This document shows positions 33,301 through 46,918 of a DNA stretch of 64,000 nucleotides, in pieces. A model generated the notes under the pieces. That model did no database searches and was not told the DNA's origin. It saw only the letters and a program-made list of their open reading frames with translations. The DNA comes from Nansenia antarctica. Its lineage: Eukaryota > Chordata > Actinopteri > Argentiniformes > Microstomatidae. Made by a program: the position numbers and the translations under genes. How positions within the stretch are numbered: the first letter of the stretch is position 1; each line of letters starts with the position of its first letter. The stretch lies in the NCBI GenBank assembly GCA_963989245.1, contig OZ022339.1:35311507-35375506 (forward strand), written 5' to 3'.

Positions 33301-34223
33301 GGGTGTGTTTTTCATTGCATTTCACCTCATAATCCCCCAGTCACCACAATCAGAAATAACCACATAGACAACTTACAGACCACTTACAGACCACGTAAGA
33401 CAATTCACCATGGGCATGGGCTCTTCAGGGGGGGGTAGTAGAGGGGGTAGAGGGGGTAGTAGGTTATGACATACCACTCAAACATTTCTGCCGCATTCTC
33501 TCATTGGTCAGTTGCATTCACCTGTCACTGCCTGGTTGTCACACCATGTGGTAGTGTGGTTCATTGGCTACTTCTGCTTTTTGCTGAGGACTAATGTCAG
33601 GGTTTCATTACATAAATGACACCCACATGGACAACCACCAGATGGCCTCAGAGACACTAGACTATAGCCTACCTACAAATGCACTGGTCTATACCTATAG
33701 ACCCTAGCCTCTACCTACATAAACACTATACTATACTACTACTGTACCTATAGGCCTACCTGGTAGCAGTAGCCTAGCGGGAGTGGAGTTTTGAATTGAT
33801 GGCTGTTTCGTCAACGGTGGTAGCGGAGTTTTTGATTGACGGGTGGTAGCTTGCCTTAAATCGACGGCAAAAGTGTGGCGCCCTCTAGTGGTTGTGGCCC
33901 TAAACAATCGCACAGACTGTTTATGCCAGCGGTCTTCCCTGGCTCTTGGGTGACTGCTTCCCACAGTCATTTCCCCTCTGGCAGCTGAGGATTCAGATAA
34001 TGCATATGCAGCAATGGATGTGACACCCGCCCCCCCCCCCCACTGTTTGGTAAAGGAGATGTTTGTCTCTCAGTGTGGGGGTGATTAGTCAGCAGAAAGG
34101 CGAACGCAAAGTCATCCGAATTGTGTTGATTGAGCACCCTGAATTAATTAGGTATTCATTATGTGTCTTCTTTTAAATCTTCTTTAAAAAAAACTCTTTA
34201 AACTTGCATTTAATTGTTGATAA

Positions 34224-34229
34224 TTTATT
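34224..34229 (-). other. Candidate poly(A) signal of the MGA-like gene
   Basis: AATAAA on the minus strand about 200 bp after the TAG stop. Chosen by position only. Confidence 0.4.
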
Positions 34230-34428
34230 TCAAATGTGTAGGTATCATTGTATAATCCTGTCTATTGTTTGATTAGTCTGTTTTAATTAGTTTGTGTAGA
34301 ATGTATTATGATCTCTTCTCTTCTTATTTAGTAGCACTTCGTAACCTTGTTTAGAAAAAACGCTTAAAAACATTTGTTGGTCTCGGCTTGGGGAAAGAGG
34401 TAGCTTTAGGGGCCCCTGTTGGTGGGGC

Positions 34429-37400
34429 CTAGGCAAGCGAGCGCAGCCTGCCTGTGACAAACGCTGCCCGACGATTGGCTGGGTGCAGAGCTCCCAGCTG
34501 GCCCAATAGCAGTCTGACGTGAGGGTAGGATTTTCCATTCACCTGAGGAGGGGAAGAGAGAGAGAAAATAAGAGTTAATTAAGAGATACGGTAAACCTCA
34601 ATAGTATGTCTATTGGTGATGTCGATTTGGTTTAGGGATGCATGTTTTCTCTCTCTATTTGTTGTTGTTGTTTTCCCTATCATTGTTCCTTGAAATGGTT
34701 GTACTGCATTTTGTTGCAGCAAACAACAACAACAACAAAAACAAGAGAACCATGGAAATACTATAATGTATTGATATTTAACACAAAACACTGCACACCA
34801 AGCTTACCAGTGTCTGGTACAAGAGATTTCTAACCCCAGTGAGACAGACTCTGTTAGAATTAAGATTGAAACTAAAACTAGGATAAATGACGGTACCTGG
34901 ATGAGTCCCAGAGCAGGGCGTCCTGACAGCTTCCTTCTGGCCAGGAGTCTGCCTGCCTGCACAACACCGGTCAGGAACGGCGTCACACCGACCTGCGCCT
35001 CTGACTCCTCGATCTTAGAGCTGCAAACCTCTTCATCTTCATCTTCATCATCATCATCATCATTATCATCCGTGTCGTCATCATCCACCTCCTCCTCGTC
35101 ATCGGTTTTGTCGGCTACTGGTTGACTGATGCGGATCTAGAAGTGGGAACGTGTAGGACAGGTTCATGAGCATTGCTTGGTGATGGCTACTGGGGGGATT
35201 TATTGACTGAGATGTATGGCTACTCACTATAATTTTAAATCTCCATTCATTCATTCAGAAACTGAAAAAGGCATCTGCGATAAATCATTGACTCACAATC
35301 GACTGATCCCGAGCCTACCTTGAAGGTGATGGCGAGGCCCTCGGCCTTGCGTGCGTGGATCTCGGAGAGCAGGCGGATGTGGTACGGTCCGATGTTGAAG
35401 GGGGGGGTGAGGCGGTTCTGGCTCATGCGTCGACAGAAGCCTCCGATGACCAGTTTGCGATGCTGGTCCCAGTTACAGTCTGACTGGATATTCAGCAGAA
35501 TCTGCAATCCGGCATGCACAGATACACAACACATCCATTCGTATCTTATTCCGTACAATTCTGTCTTCCATAAATACATTTATGCCACAAGGTACATACC
35601 AGCCAGGCCTGAACCCTTAACTACCCTTTGAACAAACGTACATAAAGCTGTGCTAAATATGAGCTCTTAGAAAACCACTGTCTCAGGACAGAAGCCAGTA
35701 CCTGGGGGTGAAGGCGGATGTAGTAGCGCCTCAGTGGAGGGGAGGACTTCTTAGGCACGATGGGGGCAGATTTGGGGACAAAGAGGGGCTCGGGATCCAC
35801 CCCACCATCCCACAGGCTGGAAAGGTGAGACCCTGGGTCAGGCTGAAGCTGGTGCTCCAGATTAGACACGGCTGAGGAGGGGAGGGGGGGGGGGGAAACG
35901 CAGCATTTAGTTTTGTCAGTCTTACAATGAGAGTTGTAAGTTCCTGTGACTGATTTAGTCGCGTACAAACACCCTCTCAGCAGGAAAGTACCCGTGTTTA
36001 CTTTAGTCCGAGTAAGTGAGTGAAGTGCGGATAACAAAACGTGGTTGTCCTCGAGGTAAGCTTTACCGTAGACGGACAGCATCTGGCTCTCGTCCTCGAC
36101 CGCCGTCGTCGTCTGTTTGACGATCTTGTGTCTGAAGCAGCCGCAGCCCAGCATGCACTCGGTCCGTCTGCAGTGTAGGGAGCCGCGGGAACGGCGTGCC
36201 AGGCTGGCGCACACACACCCCAGGCGACAGAACCGCTGACCACACTCGGGGCCCTCCACCGGGTCAGCGAGGAGGACTGGGTTCTTAGGTAGACACTGAG
36301 GGGGGGGGGGGGGGGGGGGACAGAGGACGGACGCCGACATCAGTCAGTTATCAGAGATACGTGTTGCCACATGTAGGTCAGAGGGGGGGAAGGACAGGAA
36401 GAGCTGAGTGTCATCTGCGTAGCTGTGGAGAACCCATGTGAGGAGATTACCAAGCCAAGAGACTTGGTGTAGAGGGAGAACATCTTTTTATCAGTGATCA
36501 TTTACTAATACATTTACTAATACAGCATGTTGGTTGGATAAAGTTGTATTAGTAAATGATCACTGCTAAAAATATGTTCTCCCTCTACACCAAGTCTCTT
36601 ATAGGGCTGGGTTCAAAAAATCGATTTCCCGATTCTGAATCGATCTTCATTAAATGAGCGATTATCGATTCATAAATCCCGAGATCGATATTATTATTAT
36701 TTTTATTATTTTTTGCTTGCAGCTTCAACCCGCAACGAGATCTCGTGGCCAGATCTCGCGCTACAAGAATTTATCATATCTCACGCAACGTGAGGTCTCA
36801 ACACTAAAATCTAAAAACATGGCGATGGCAGGGACACTCAAGTCACCACCAGGCTTAAAGTCAGATGTCTGGGTGCATTTTGGATTTAAAAAATGTGACG
36901 ATAGAGATGAGCTGGACAAAAGCAAAGTCATATGTAAATAAAAAGTACATTCATGTAACTGCTTTGGAGTCAATTCATTGATATGTTTAACAATGCTACA
37001 TGTTATAGGGTTCCTTGAACCATTTATAGCATTAGTTCGGAGAATCTCTTTCATATTCAAGCAAAAAATGTATATTGTAACTAGATCGAATCGGAATCGA
37101 ATCGAATCGAATCGAATCGTGAATCGAATCGAATCGGGAGCTATGAATCGGAATCGAATCGTTTTGGGAAATCAGTGGCGATACCCAGCCCTAGTCTCTT
37201 ATAGTAAGGGAAACATATGAAAATCTGCGAAGTAAATCGTTAACAAAAATGTTCTTCACCAATGTGTTTCTAAAGGTGTGTAATAACATGTACTAAAAGG
37301 TTGAAATTCAACTCCTGTGGGAAACCTCATAAAAAACTGCTCAAAGTTGGGGTACCGATAACCGATTTTCGAAAATTCGAAAATGCTTAAATTGGACTTG

Positions 37401-40400
37401 AGTAACTTTTGAGGGGTCAAACTAGGCATTTTTCATGATTCTGAGTTGATTGCAAGCATTTATTTGTCACCAAGACCACTTCCTGGTAGAGAAACTGCCA
37501 CGCCCTTTTTTTTAGAGAGACACTCTGCTGGGCAGTAACTTATCTGTTATGGAGGCCTTCACTCTCACCTCCCATTGTGGAAGAGATGTACCAACCAGAC
37601 TACCAGCTAGGTGTTCAGCTACTCACACAGCCCAGCAGAGAGTCACTATCATGGGCATGGTTAAAGACCCATAGGCCCTGTGCTGGAGGTCACATGAGTT
37701 GACCTTTAGGCCTTTGAGCTACTCACACACAGCCCAGCAGAGAGACACTCTGCTGGGCACTGATGCAGAGTCATAGGCCTCACTGCATGTGGAACGATAG
37801 AACCAGGCTTGTTCACATACACACACAGTGACCTACCTGTAATGGAGGCCTAAAAAAAAAAGGGAGGTGAGAGTGAAGCTGAATAGCTTCACTCTCATGT
37901 ACCAACATGAGATGTACCAAGGACTACCAGAGGTGTTCAGCTAGACACACAGCCCAGAGACAACACACCTTCCATGGGTGCTGTGACTAGGCCTGTGGCC
38001 CTATGCTGGAGGTCACATGAGCTCCAGGGCCTCAGGTCCTGCACTACCAGGCTGAGTAGGAGAGCCCTCACTGGGCCTAGCTGTCTACCAGTCACCCCTC
38101 TTCTGGTGCTCTGACCTCCAGGGCCTATGTCATACACTATCAGTCTGATTAGGAGTAACCTCACTGGGCCTAGCTGTCTACCAGTCACCCCTCTTCTGGA
38201 GCTCTGACCTCCAGGACCTATGTGATACACTGCCAGTCCGATTAGGAGAGCCCTCACTGGGCCTAGCTGTGTACCAGTCACCCCTCTTCTGGAGCTCTGA
38301 CCTCCAGGTACTATGTGATACACTGCCAGTCCGATTAGGAGAGCCCTCACTGGGCCTAGCTGTCTGCCAGTCACCCCTCTTCTGGAGGTCTGACCTCCAG
38401 GTACTATGTGATACACTGCCAGTCCGATTAGGAGTGACCTCACTGGGCCTAGCTGTCTACCAGTCACCCCTCTTCTGGAGCTCTGACATCCAGGCTCTAT
38501 GTGATACACTGCCAGTCCGATTAGGAGAGCCCTCACTGGGCCTAGCTGTCTACCAGTCACCCCTCTTCTGGAGCTCTGACCTCCAGGCTATATGTGATAC
38601 ACTGCCAGTCCGATTAGGAGTGACCTCACTGGGCCTAGCTGTCTACCAGTCACCCCTCTTCTGGAGCTCTGACCTCCAGGCTATATGTGAGACACTGCCA
38701 GTCCGATTAGGAGTGACCTCACTGGGCCTAGATGTCTACCAGTCACCCCTCTTCTGGAGCTCTGACATCCAGGCTCTATGTGATACACTGCCAGTCCGAT
38801 TAGGAGAGCCCTCACTGGGCCTAGCTGTCTACCAGTCACCCCTCTTCTGGAGCTCTGACCTCCAGGCTATATGTGATACACTGCCAGTCCGATTAGGAGT
38901 GACCTCACTGGGCCTAGATGTCTACCAGTCACCCCTCTTCTGGAGCTCTGACATCCAGGCTCTATGTGATACACTGCCAGTCCGATTAGGAGAGCCCTCA
39001 CTGGGCCTAGCTGTCTACCAGTCACCCCTCTTCTGGAGCTCTGACCTCCAGGGGCTAACTGCTACTATGCCAGTCCGATTAGGAGTAACCTCACTGGGCC
39101 TAGATGTCTACCAGTCACCCCTCTTCTGGAGCTCTGACCTCCAGGGGCTAACTGCTACTCTGCCAGTCCGATTAGGAGTAACCTCACTGGGCCTAGATGT
39201 CTACCAGTCACCCCTCTTCTGGAGCTCTGACCTCCAGGGGCTAACTGCTACTCTGCCAGTCCGATTAGGAGTAACCTCACTGGGCCTAGATGTCTACCAG
39301 TCACCCCTCTTCTGGAGCTCTGACCTCCAGAGCCTATGTGATACACTGCCAGTCCGATTAGGAGTGACCTCACTGGGCCTAGCTGTCTACCATTCAACCC
39401 TCCTCTGGAGCTCTGACCTCCAGAGCCTATGTGATACACTGCCAGTCCGATTAGGAGTGACCTCACTGGGCCTAGCTGTCTACCATTCAACCCTCCTCTG
39501 GAGCTCTGACCTCCAGAGCCTATGTGATACACTGCCAGTCCGATTAGGAGTGACCTCACTGGGCCTAGCTGTCTACCATTCAACCCTCCTCTGGAGCTCT
39601 GACCTCCAGGGCCTATGACCTACCCTATAGTGCCCGGTCTAAGTGCCTCATCATCGGACTCCTTTCCTCCATAACACCCCCTGGTTCCTCCACACCCTAC
39701 CACGTGCACCAGGCGGTCCCGGGCCCCCACACTTAAGCACCCCCCCACTGATAAGGACAGCCATCCGCGACTTCCAGAAGAATGCATCCCTGGTATCCTA
39801 AAAAACGTTTTTAGTTACTAGTAGTACTGGCAGGACCAGTACTACAACACATGTCCTACAACACTAGGCCCAGTCTCAGAGCCTCTTACTCAGCCACTCT
39901 ACCTACCAGCCTCCCTGCCCTGGAGCTTAGACTCTAGTGTCCACAGACTAAGTCCCATTAAGTACCAGGCCTAGTAATACTTCCAGTACTTAAATTTCAT
40001 GAAAAATGCCTAGTTTGACCCCTCAAAAGTTACTCAAGTCCAATTTAAGCATTTTCGAATTTTCGAAAATCGGTTATCGGTACCCCAACTTTGAGCAGTT
40101 TTTTATGAGGTTTCCCACAGGAGTTGAATTTCAACCTTTTAGGACATGTTATTACACACCTTTAGAAACACATTGGTGAAGAAATTTCTTGGTAACGATT
40201 TACTTCGCAGATTGGTCAAATATCTGGTAAAATGCCCTTACTATTAGTCTCTCAACACGTGTCTCTGCATGTCTCGCGGACATCTCAACATGGATGTCAG
40301 CCGCTCAGCCCACCATCTCAAACTCAACCTTAACAAGACTGAGCTACTCTTCATCCCCGGGAAAGCCTGCCCTCTCCAAGACTTCTCTATCACAGTGGAG

Positions 40401-43400
40401 AACTCTACTGTAACCCCCTCCCTGACAGCCAAGAACCTTGGCGTGATCCTGGACAACCACCTATCCTGTGCAGAGAACATTGCAGCAACGGCACGCTCCT
40501 GCAGATTCTTCCTTTACAACATCAGAAGGATATGACTATTCCTCACCAGAGAAGCAGCGCAACTCTTGACCCAGGCACTGGTCATCTACCGCCTTGATTA
40601 CTGCAACATACTCCTGGCCGGGCTCCCCGCCACCGCCATCAGACCTCTGCAGCTCATCCAGAACGCTGCTGCCTGTCTGGTGTTCAACTTCCCCAAATTC
40701 TCTCATGTCACCCCTCTCCTTCGCACCCTGCACTGGCTCCTGATTGCAGCTCGCATCAGATTCAAGACCCTGGTGCTTGCCTACCAGGCAGCTAAGGGCT
40801 AGATGCCTACTTGCAGTCAATGGTCATCCCCCAAACTTCAGCCCGTTCCCTCCGCTCCTCCACCTCTGCTGGCCGACTGGCCCCACCACCTCTACACCTA
40901 CATGGCAGTCGCACTGCCCCAGTGTTTCCCCTACCATTGCCTTGGGCCGCCCCCCCAACGGAACCCCCCGCCCCCCCAAGAAAGAGGAATTATTACGGAC
41001 GTAGACAAGCGTCAAACATAGACAAGTAGGCTAAAATATCCGCTTTTTTAAATACACCCAACCCGAATCTGGCGAGTGGCAAGCCCATGGGCTCGTTGGT
41101 AACGTTAGTCCGCCAGTAGTCTCGCATAGCCAAACCTATCCCCACACTTCGCTTCGGGCTGGACACACTCGCACACTCGCGTACAAGATTGTGCGCGAGT
41201 GTGCGCGCGACGCTAGAGAGTTTTTGCAGGGTGAGATGTCTGCAGATGGAAAGTAAGCAAGTTGAAACGTTAGCAAATATAATTGCTGAGTGTTCTAACA
41301 GAGCAAGTTGGTTCAAATTGGTCGTTGTTATTGTGACTAGAAAGTGTCTGATTATAGTTCCATGGTATGTAAAATAGTGTCAAAGAACTAGCAAGCTAAC
41401 TAGCTAGCTCAGAGGTGGTTAGATGAGCTAGTCTGCTGCCACACTTGCCAGCTAAAGAGCTAACTGGATGCACTTTATTATTTTACTTAAAGTAGATATA
41501 CTATCTTTCTTATTCTGCTAGAATTGGGCTTTATGGTAATACCATAATGGCATATTTACAGTACATGGACAGTGGATTGAAGCATTGGAAATGTCTGTTT
41601 TTATAGTTGGACATACGCTTTTTTTTCATTATCTGACTGCATTGCCCACAGCAATCCATATTCAATTATAATTATGTTATAAATTCATATGGATCAATTT
41701 ATAACTCTTATTAGATTATAAATACTCTGGTTGTTATGTTTGCCTTTTGGTTGACAGCAAAAGAGGGAGAGAGGAGGATAGAGAGGGAGCGAAGGAGAGA
41801 GAGCAGGATGGTGCACCAGAGAGAGAGAGCGCAAGAACCAGGTGGGAAAGTGGACAGGTAGTCAAGAGTCAAGACCACATAAGTAAGTAGCCTGGGAGCC
41901 TATCTCCTGTTTCCGTAGCGTGAGGCGGCTTAATGTACAAGTTAGTACACCCCCTGGACATGACGCTGGTATGTCGCGGGGGGGGGGGTCCATGCCACCC
42001 CCCCAAGGCAGCAAACCTAGGGGAAACACTGTGCTCGATCACGTCTCTTCACTACACTGGCTCCCCGCTGGTGGAATGAGCTTCCCACGGCTGTCAGAAA
42101 TGCAGTCACTCCCCATCTTCCATCGGAGACTGAAGGCCCATCTCTTCAGGCTACACCATTACTGCTCCTCCTGAGACATCCACTACCCCCCAGCACTGCG
42201 TCTCCTGAGACACCCGCTTTTCCCCTTTATTGTGTCTACTATGACTTCTACTGCCCCCCTTGTACTGTCTCTCTGTTCTCCAGTGTCTATATATATAAAA
42301 ACAAAATACATTTAAAAAAAACGTTTCCTTCTATCACTGAGACTGCCAATGGCCCCTGGCCTGAGCTAGATTACGCTTCCTGATACGACTGGTGGATTGA
42401 TGATTCACTTGCTTAGTCAAATGTATTGATTGTAAGTCGCTTTGGAATAAGGCGTCTGCAAAATGCCAAAAATGTTAATGTAAATGGTGAGTGAAGCAGG
42501 AGCTGAGCTGGACCCAGGATGTCCTGTGAGGTAAGGTAAGAGGAAAGGGCATGGGAACGGGGCTGCTGGCCAGGTTTGTTATAAATCGAACATAACAAAC
42601 CTGGCAATAGCCTACATGCATCACATTTACCTACAGTGGTTATTTTGGGAATCTACATGGTGAAATGCATTCTTAGACATGTCTACATCGTCATGATTAC
42701 AAAGATGCCACTTGAAATGCATAAAATCTAAGTTTATTCGTGTCTTAATACACACACAGGTTCGCCTGGTATTTGACTGCCTGTCGCCCAGTCATGAATG
42801 GTCCCAGTATTGTAGCTTCAGATGATCTTGTTCTTTTACCGATCCTGTTCTTTTACCAACTGCCAAGACAACAATATAGTAAGCTAGTTACTTTATCTAG
42901 CTAAAGGTATTGGGGCCCCAAATCATTTTACAACTTGTTTAGCTATTAAGTTCCGACGTTTCTGTCGAAGTAGTATCTACGGGTATCTATGGTAACTCCG
43001 TAGCTAGCGAACAGAAGTAAAAGCGTCAGATCAGATATAAACAGGTTATTTTTATAAACTGGACACATTTTTGGAATATATATGGTTACTTTCTCACCTG
43101 AAAACATATTAAAACTTCATAAAATGACATGGTAACACTTGTAGAGCCACAATTACAGCTTTTAGCCAATGGATATTTAAAACGGAGGATTTAAAATCCC
43201 CGCTCCCCACTCCCGGCCGGTGGAAAATGCATTCTGGGACGCAGTATGCATACTGCAGTGTAAGCGGTCGGCTGGTATTGGCATACTTATTATGAATTTA
43301 GTATGCAGTATGCAGTATATACTCATTGAGTATGCTAGTATGCAGTATGCTAGTATGCCATTTCAAACACAGCCATAGACCAGGGAGCAGTTACAGGGGG

Positions 43401-46400
43401 CTCATACATTGTGACTAGTGAGTACACCTGCCCGGTCATTAGTGCTCGTTAGTGGGGAGGGGCTACAAGCCTGCCAGTCTTCAGCAACTACTGAAATCTC
43501 CATTTATATCTGGACTCCCAGAGGCGACAGGACTCCTGACAACAAGACAAGGGAGTCTGCCTGTGGGAGTCCACCGAGGAAGGCCAGGGCACGAAGAATA
43601 CTAAGTATCTTCTCTTCTCTTCTCTTCCATTTTGTTTGTTCTCTTGTCATATTTGTCTACTTTAAGTGCACTTCCAATTCCACCTTCTGTTTGCCCGTTA
43701 ACCCTCTACCCCTCTACTGACTAATATCACAATGTGCTTTCTCCCTATTCCTGTACTTCTGACACTCAGGAGGACACATAGACGCTACATCCCCCCTCGC
43801 AACCCTTCCAATCTCATCTATCCACCATACTCCTTTTCTCATTCCCCTAGACCAGGGGTCGGCAATAGGCGGCCCGTGGGCCATTGCTGGCCCGTCACCA
43901 ATAATATTTGGCCCAGCAGATTATTTTGAGAATCCACTTCTTTTTTTTTTTAATAAATAATAATATCGGACCGACAGTCCCACATATAGCGCCTATAATG
44001 TCCGAATAGAGAATCGAACTCCACCTGAATAATGCTTATTGTACTTTTATCCATGTTGAGAGTGAATGACACAGGACAATCAGGCAGCAAGGTGCACCGA
44101 AGCGCACTGACGCTGAACCCCTCAGAGTGAATCATAAGCAGGTGGACAACGCGTCACGGTGCTGAAATAGCCGACATACCGTGTGTGGTTTGAACAAAAT
44201 AACACGAGCTCAGTAAGCCATTCAAACGTAATGTTTACGTATATGTGACTGCAACACACATATGAACAGTAACAACGCAAATTCTGTTTAATTTTCTGGA
44301 AAACATTGAAAACAAAATCGGCGCAAACAAAAAGCATCTCCCATCGGTCAGTATTTGCTTGATATCTGGTGATATTGACGTCACTTTAATCCACAGGCAG
44401 TTCTCAAGGTTTTTATGCATCCATCGATTCCTCTCGTGCGTCTTTATCGCATTCATTGACGAAAAGGACGACTCGCATGTATAGAAAGGGAACATTGTGA
44501 GCACGGAAAATGTCTCTCACAATGGCTTTGCATTGATGAAACCAGGTAGGATGAACGTATAGTTCACTGTCCATTCCTCTTTAAATGCCCTGTTTCCACC
44601 GTCAACTTTCCTCTTTAGACCTTTGGAGAGTGACATTATGTTTCTCTTGCTAGCAGGTTAAATGTTTGGCTAACTTCACCCGGCACGCAAACAACCAATC
44701 CAATAATAATAATGTGACCTTGTCTGGGAGGAGGGGGGAATAATTATCAGAATTAAACTATGTTACCTAATTATTAGAATAAGTTAGGCTACGCTACATC
44801 GTCAGTCCACACATTTATTATTCAAAAATATGGAAAATTGTGAAACTACGTTTCAACGTTGTTGAGAATCACAACACAAACTCGCTAGTCAAGCCAAAAT
44901 ACTGCAACATAATGGATTGGACAGCTACCTAGTTAACTAGAACACTACTTTACATTGTTAGCAGGTTCACAAAACAAGCTGTGTTAGTTGACTAGCGATG
45001 TGTACAGTCGAAAGAAAAGTCAAAGCATTAGAACGTGTCACATTTTTAAACAATCAATTACTTAAATTAGCCTTTGATTATGTTCGGGCCCGCCATCTAG
45101 TGGCTCCAAAAAAAAATGGCCCGAGGCCAAACCTAATTGCCGACCCCTGCCCTAGACTCTCTGGTCGAGGGGGAGGCACAGAACTCCTCATCTCGCCTAA
45201 GTGGTCACATACTGTCCTTCCCCTGTCACACCTGTAGAAATCCAGGCTGTTTCTGTCTCCTCCCCTGTCAAACTTCACATTGTTGTCATCTATCGCCCCC
45301 CAGGTCAGCTCAGTCACTTCCTAGACGAGATGGATGTCTTTCTCAGGTCCTTCCCTGATGACGGCACTCTGCTCGTACTACTGGGTGACTTCAACATCCA
45401 GTCAGAGAAGTGTCTCTCATCTGGAGTACTTGACCTTCTCCTCTCCTTCGACCTTACCCTGCCCCGCTCTCCTCCGACCCATAAGGCAGGCACTCAGCTC
45501 GACCAGATCCTCCCACACCTCCAACCTTACTGTTACCCCCCTTCCAGTTTCTGATCACCATCCTTCTCCCTCCCCCTAAAATCCACCTCTTCCCTTTCAA
45601 TCTCTAACCACCTTGTACTCTCTCGTGTCAACCTACATACCATGTCCCCCACCACCCTCTCTTCCTCTGTCTTATCCTCCCTACCCCCTGTTGAATCAAT
45701 CTCCCTTCTATTCACTGATTCAGCATCCTCCACTCTCCTGTCCGCTCTCACCTCATCCTTCGACGCCCTCTGTCCACTAACCCTGAAGCCAGCGTGATCC
45801 TCTCCACGCACTCCCTGGCTCTCTGAAACCTTACAGGCTTGTAGAATTTAGCTCAGGGCAGCTGAAATGGAGAAACCGGCCTCCCAGATGACCTAAACCT
45901 TTACCACTCTCTCCTCTCCAACTACGCCTCCTCTGCATCAGCTGCTAAAGCATCCTACTATCATTCCAAAATACATTCTTCTGCCTCTAATCCTAGGAAA
46001 CGGTTCTCCACATTCTCCACACTCCTCAACCCACCTCCTCCCCTTCCTCCTTCCTCCCTGTCTGCCGATGACTTTGTCACCTACTTAAAAAAAAAAGTTG
46101 ATGACATCAGAACTGAGTCACTCACAATCTTCTGTTGGAGACTGAAGACCCATCTCTTCAGGTTACATCTTAACTGCTCCCCTTGAGACATCTATTACCC
46201 CCCAGCACTGTGTCTCCTGAGACACCTGCTTCCCCCTATACTGTGGGTAGACTGTCATCCAAAATGTCTACTTCTAATTCCTACTGTTTTTCCAGTGTAT
46301 TTTCTCTTTCTTTCTTCTTCTATCACGACAACTGCCAATGGCCCCTGGCCTGAGCTAGATTACTCTTCCTGCTACAACTGGTGAATTGATGATTTACTCG

Positions 46401-46842
46401 CTTAGTCTAATGCAGGGGTGCCCAATGCTGATCGATCGCAAAGGTAGCGTGGGTAGATCGCATGGCATTGAACAAAACCCAAAAGGAGAGAAAAAAATAA
46501 ATTAAAAAATCGCCTATCATCCATCCTCACTATGGCTTTTGCCAGTGGTTGATGACCACCTTGCAGCCTGCCTACAGCTCCCTGACTACGAGAAACTAGC
46601 TGCCTCCTCCCAGTGCCAGGTCTCCCACTAAGGTAGAGAAATGCATATATTTCCTCCTTTCAAACTTAGGGAACTACCTGTTTTGTATCTGGTTTACTTT
46701 TCTGTTTGTTGGATCAGTAGTTGGCTATGGCACAGCAGACTGGCTGTCTGTGTTTGAGTGAGAGAAAGTGAGTGTGTGTGAGAGGGAGAGAGAGGGGGAG
46801 AGAGAGGGAGGGTTTGTGCTATGGCTCCCTATGCAGACTGGC

Positions 46843-46918
<76 letters not shown>

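Noticed and set aside
38269..39618. 449-codon open frame as a protein-coding gene
   Set aside because: Produced by a 93-bp (31-codon) tandem unit that is also open on the other strand; no promoter, domain or splice support. Kept as a finding, not as a gene.
45078..45811. Minus- and plus-strand open frames as host genes
   Set aside because: The plus strand is L2 endonuclease text with frameshifts; others are its shadows.
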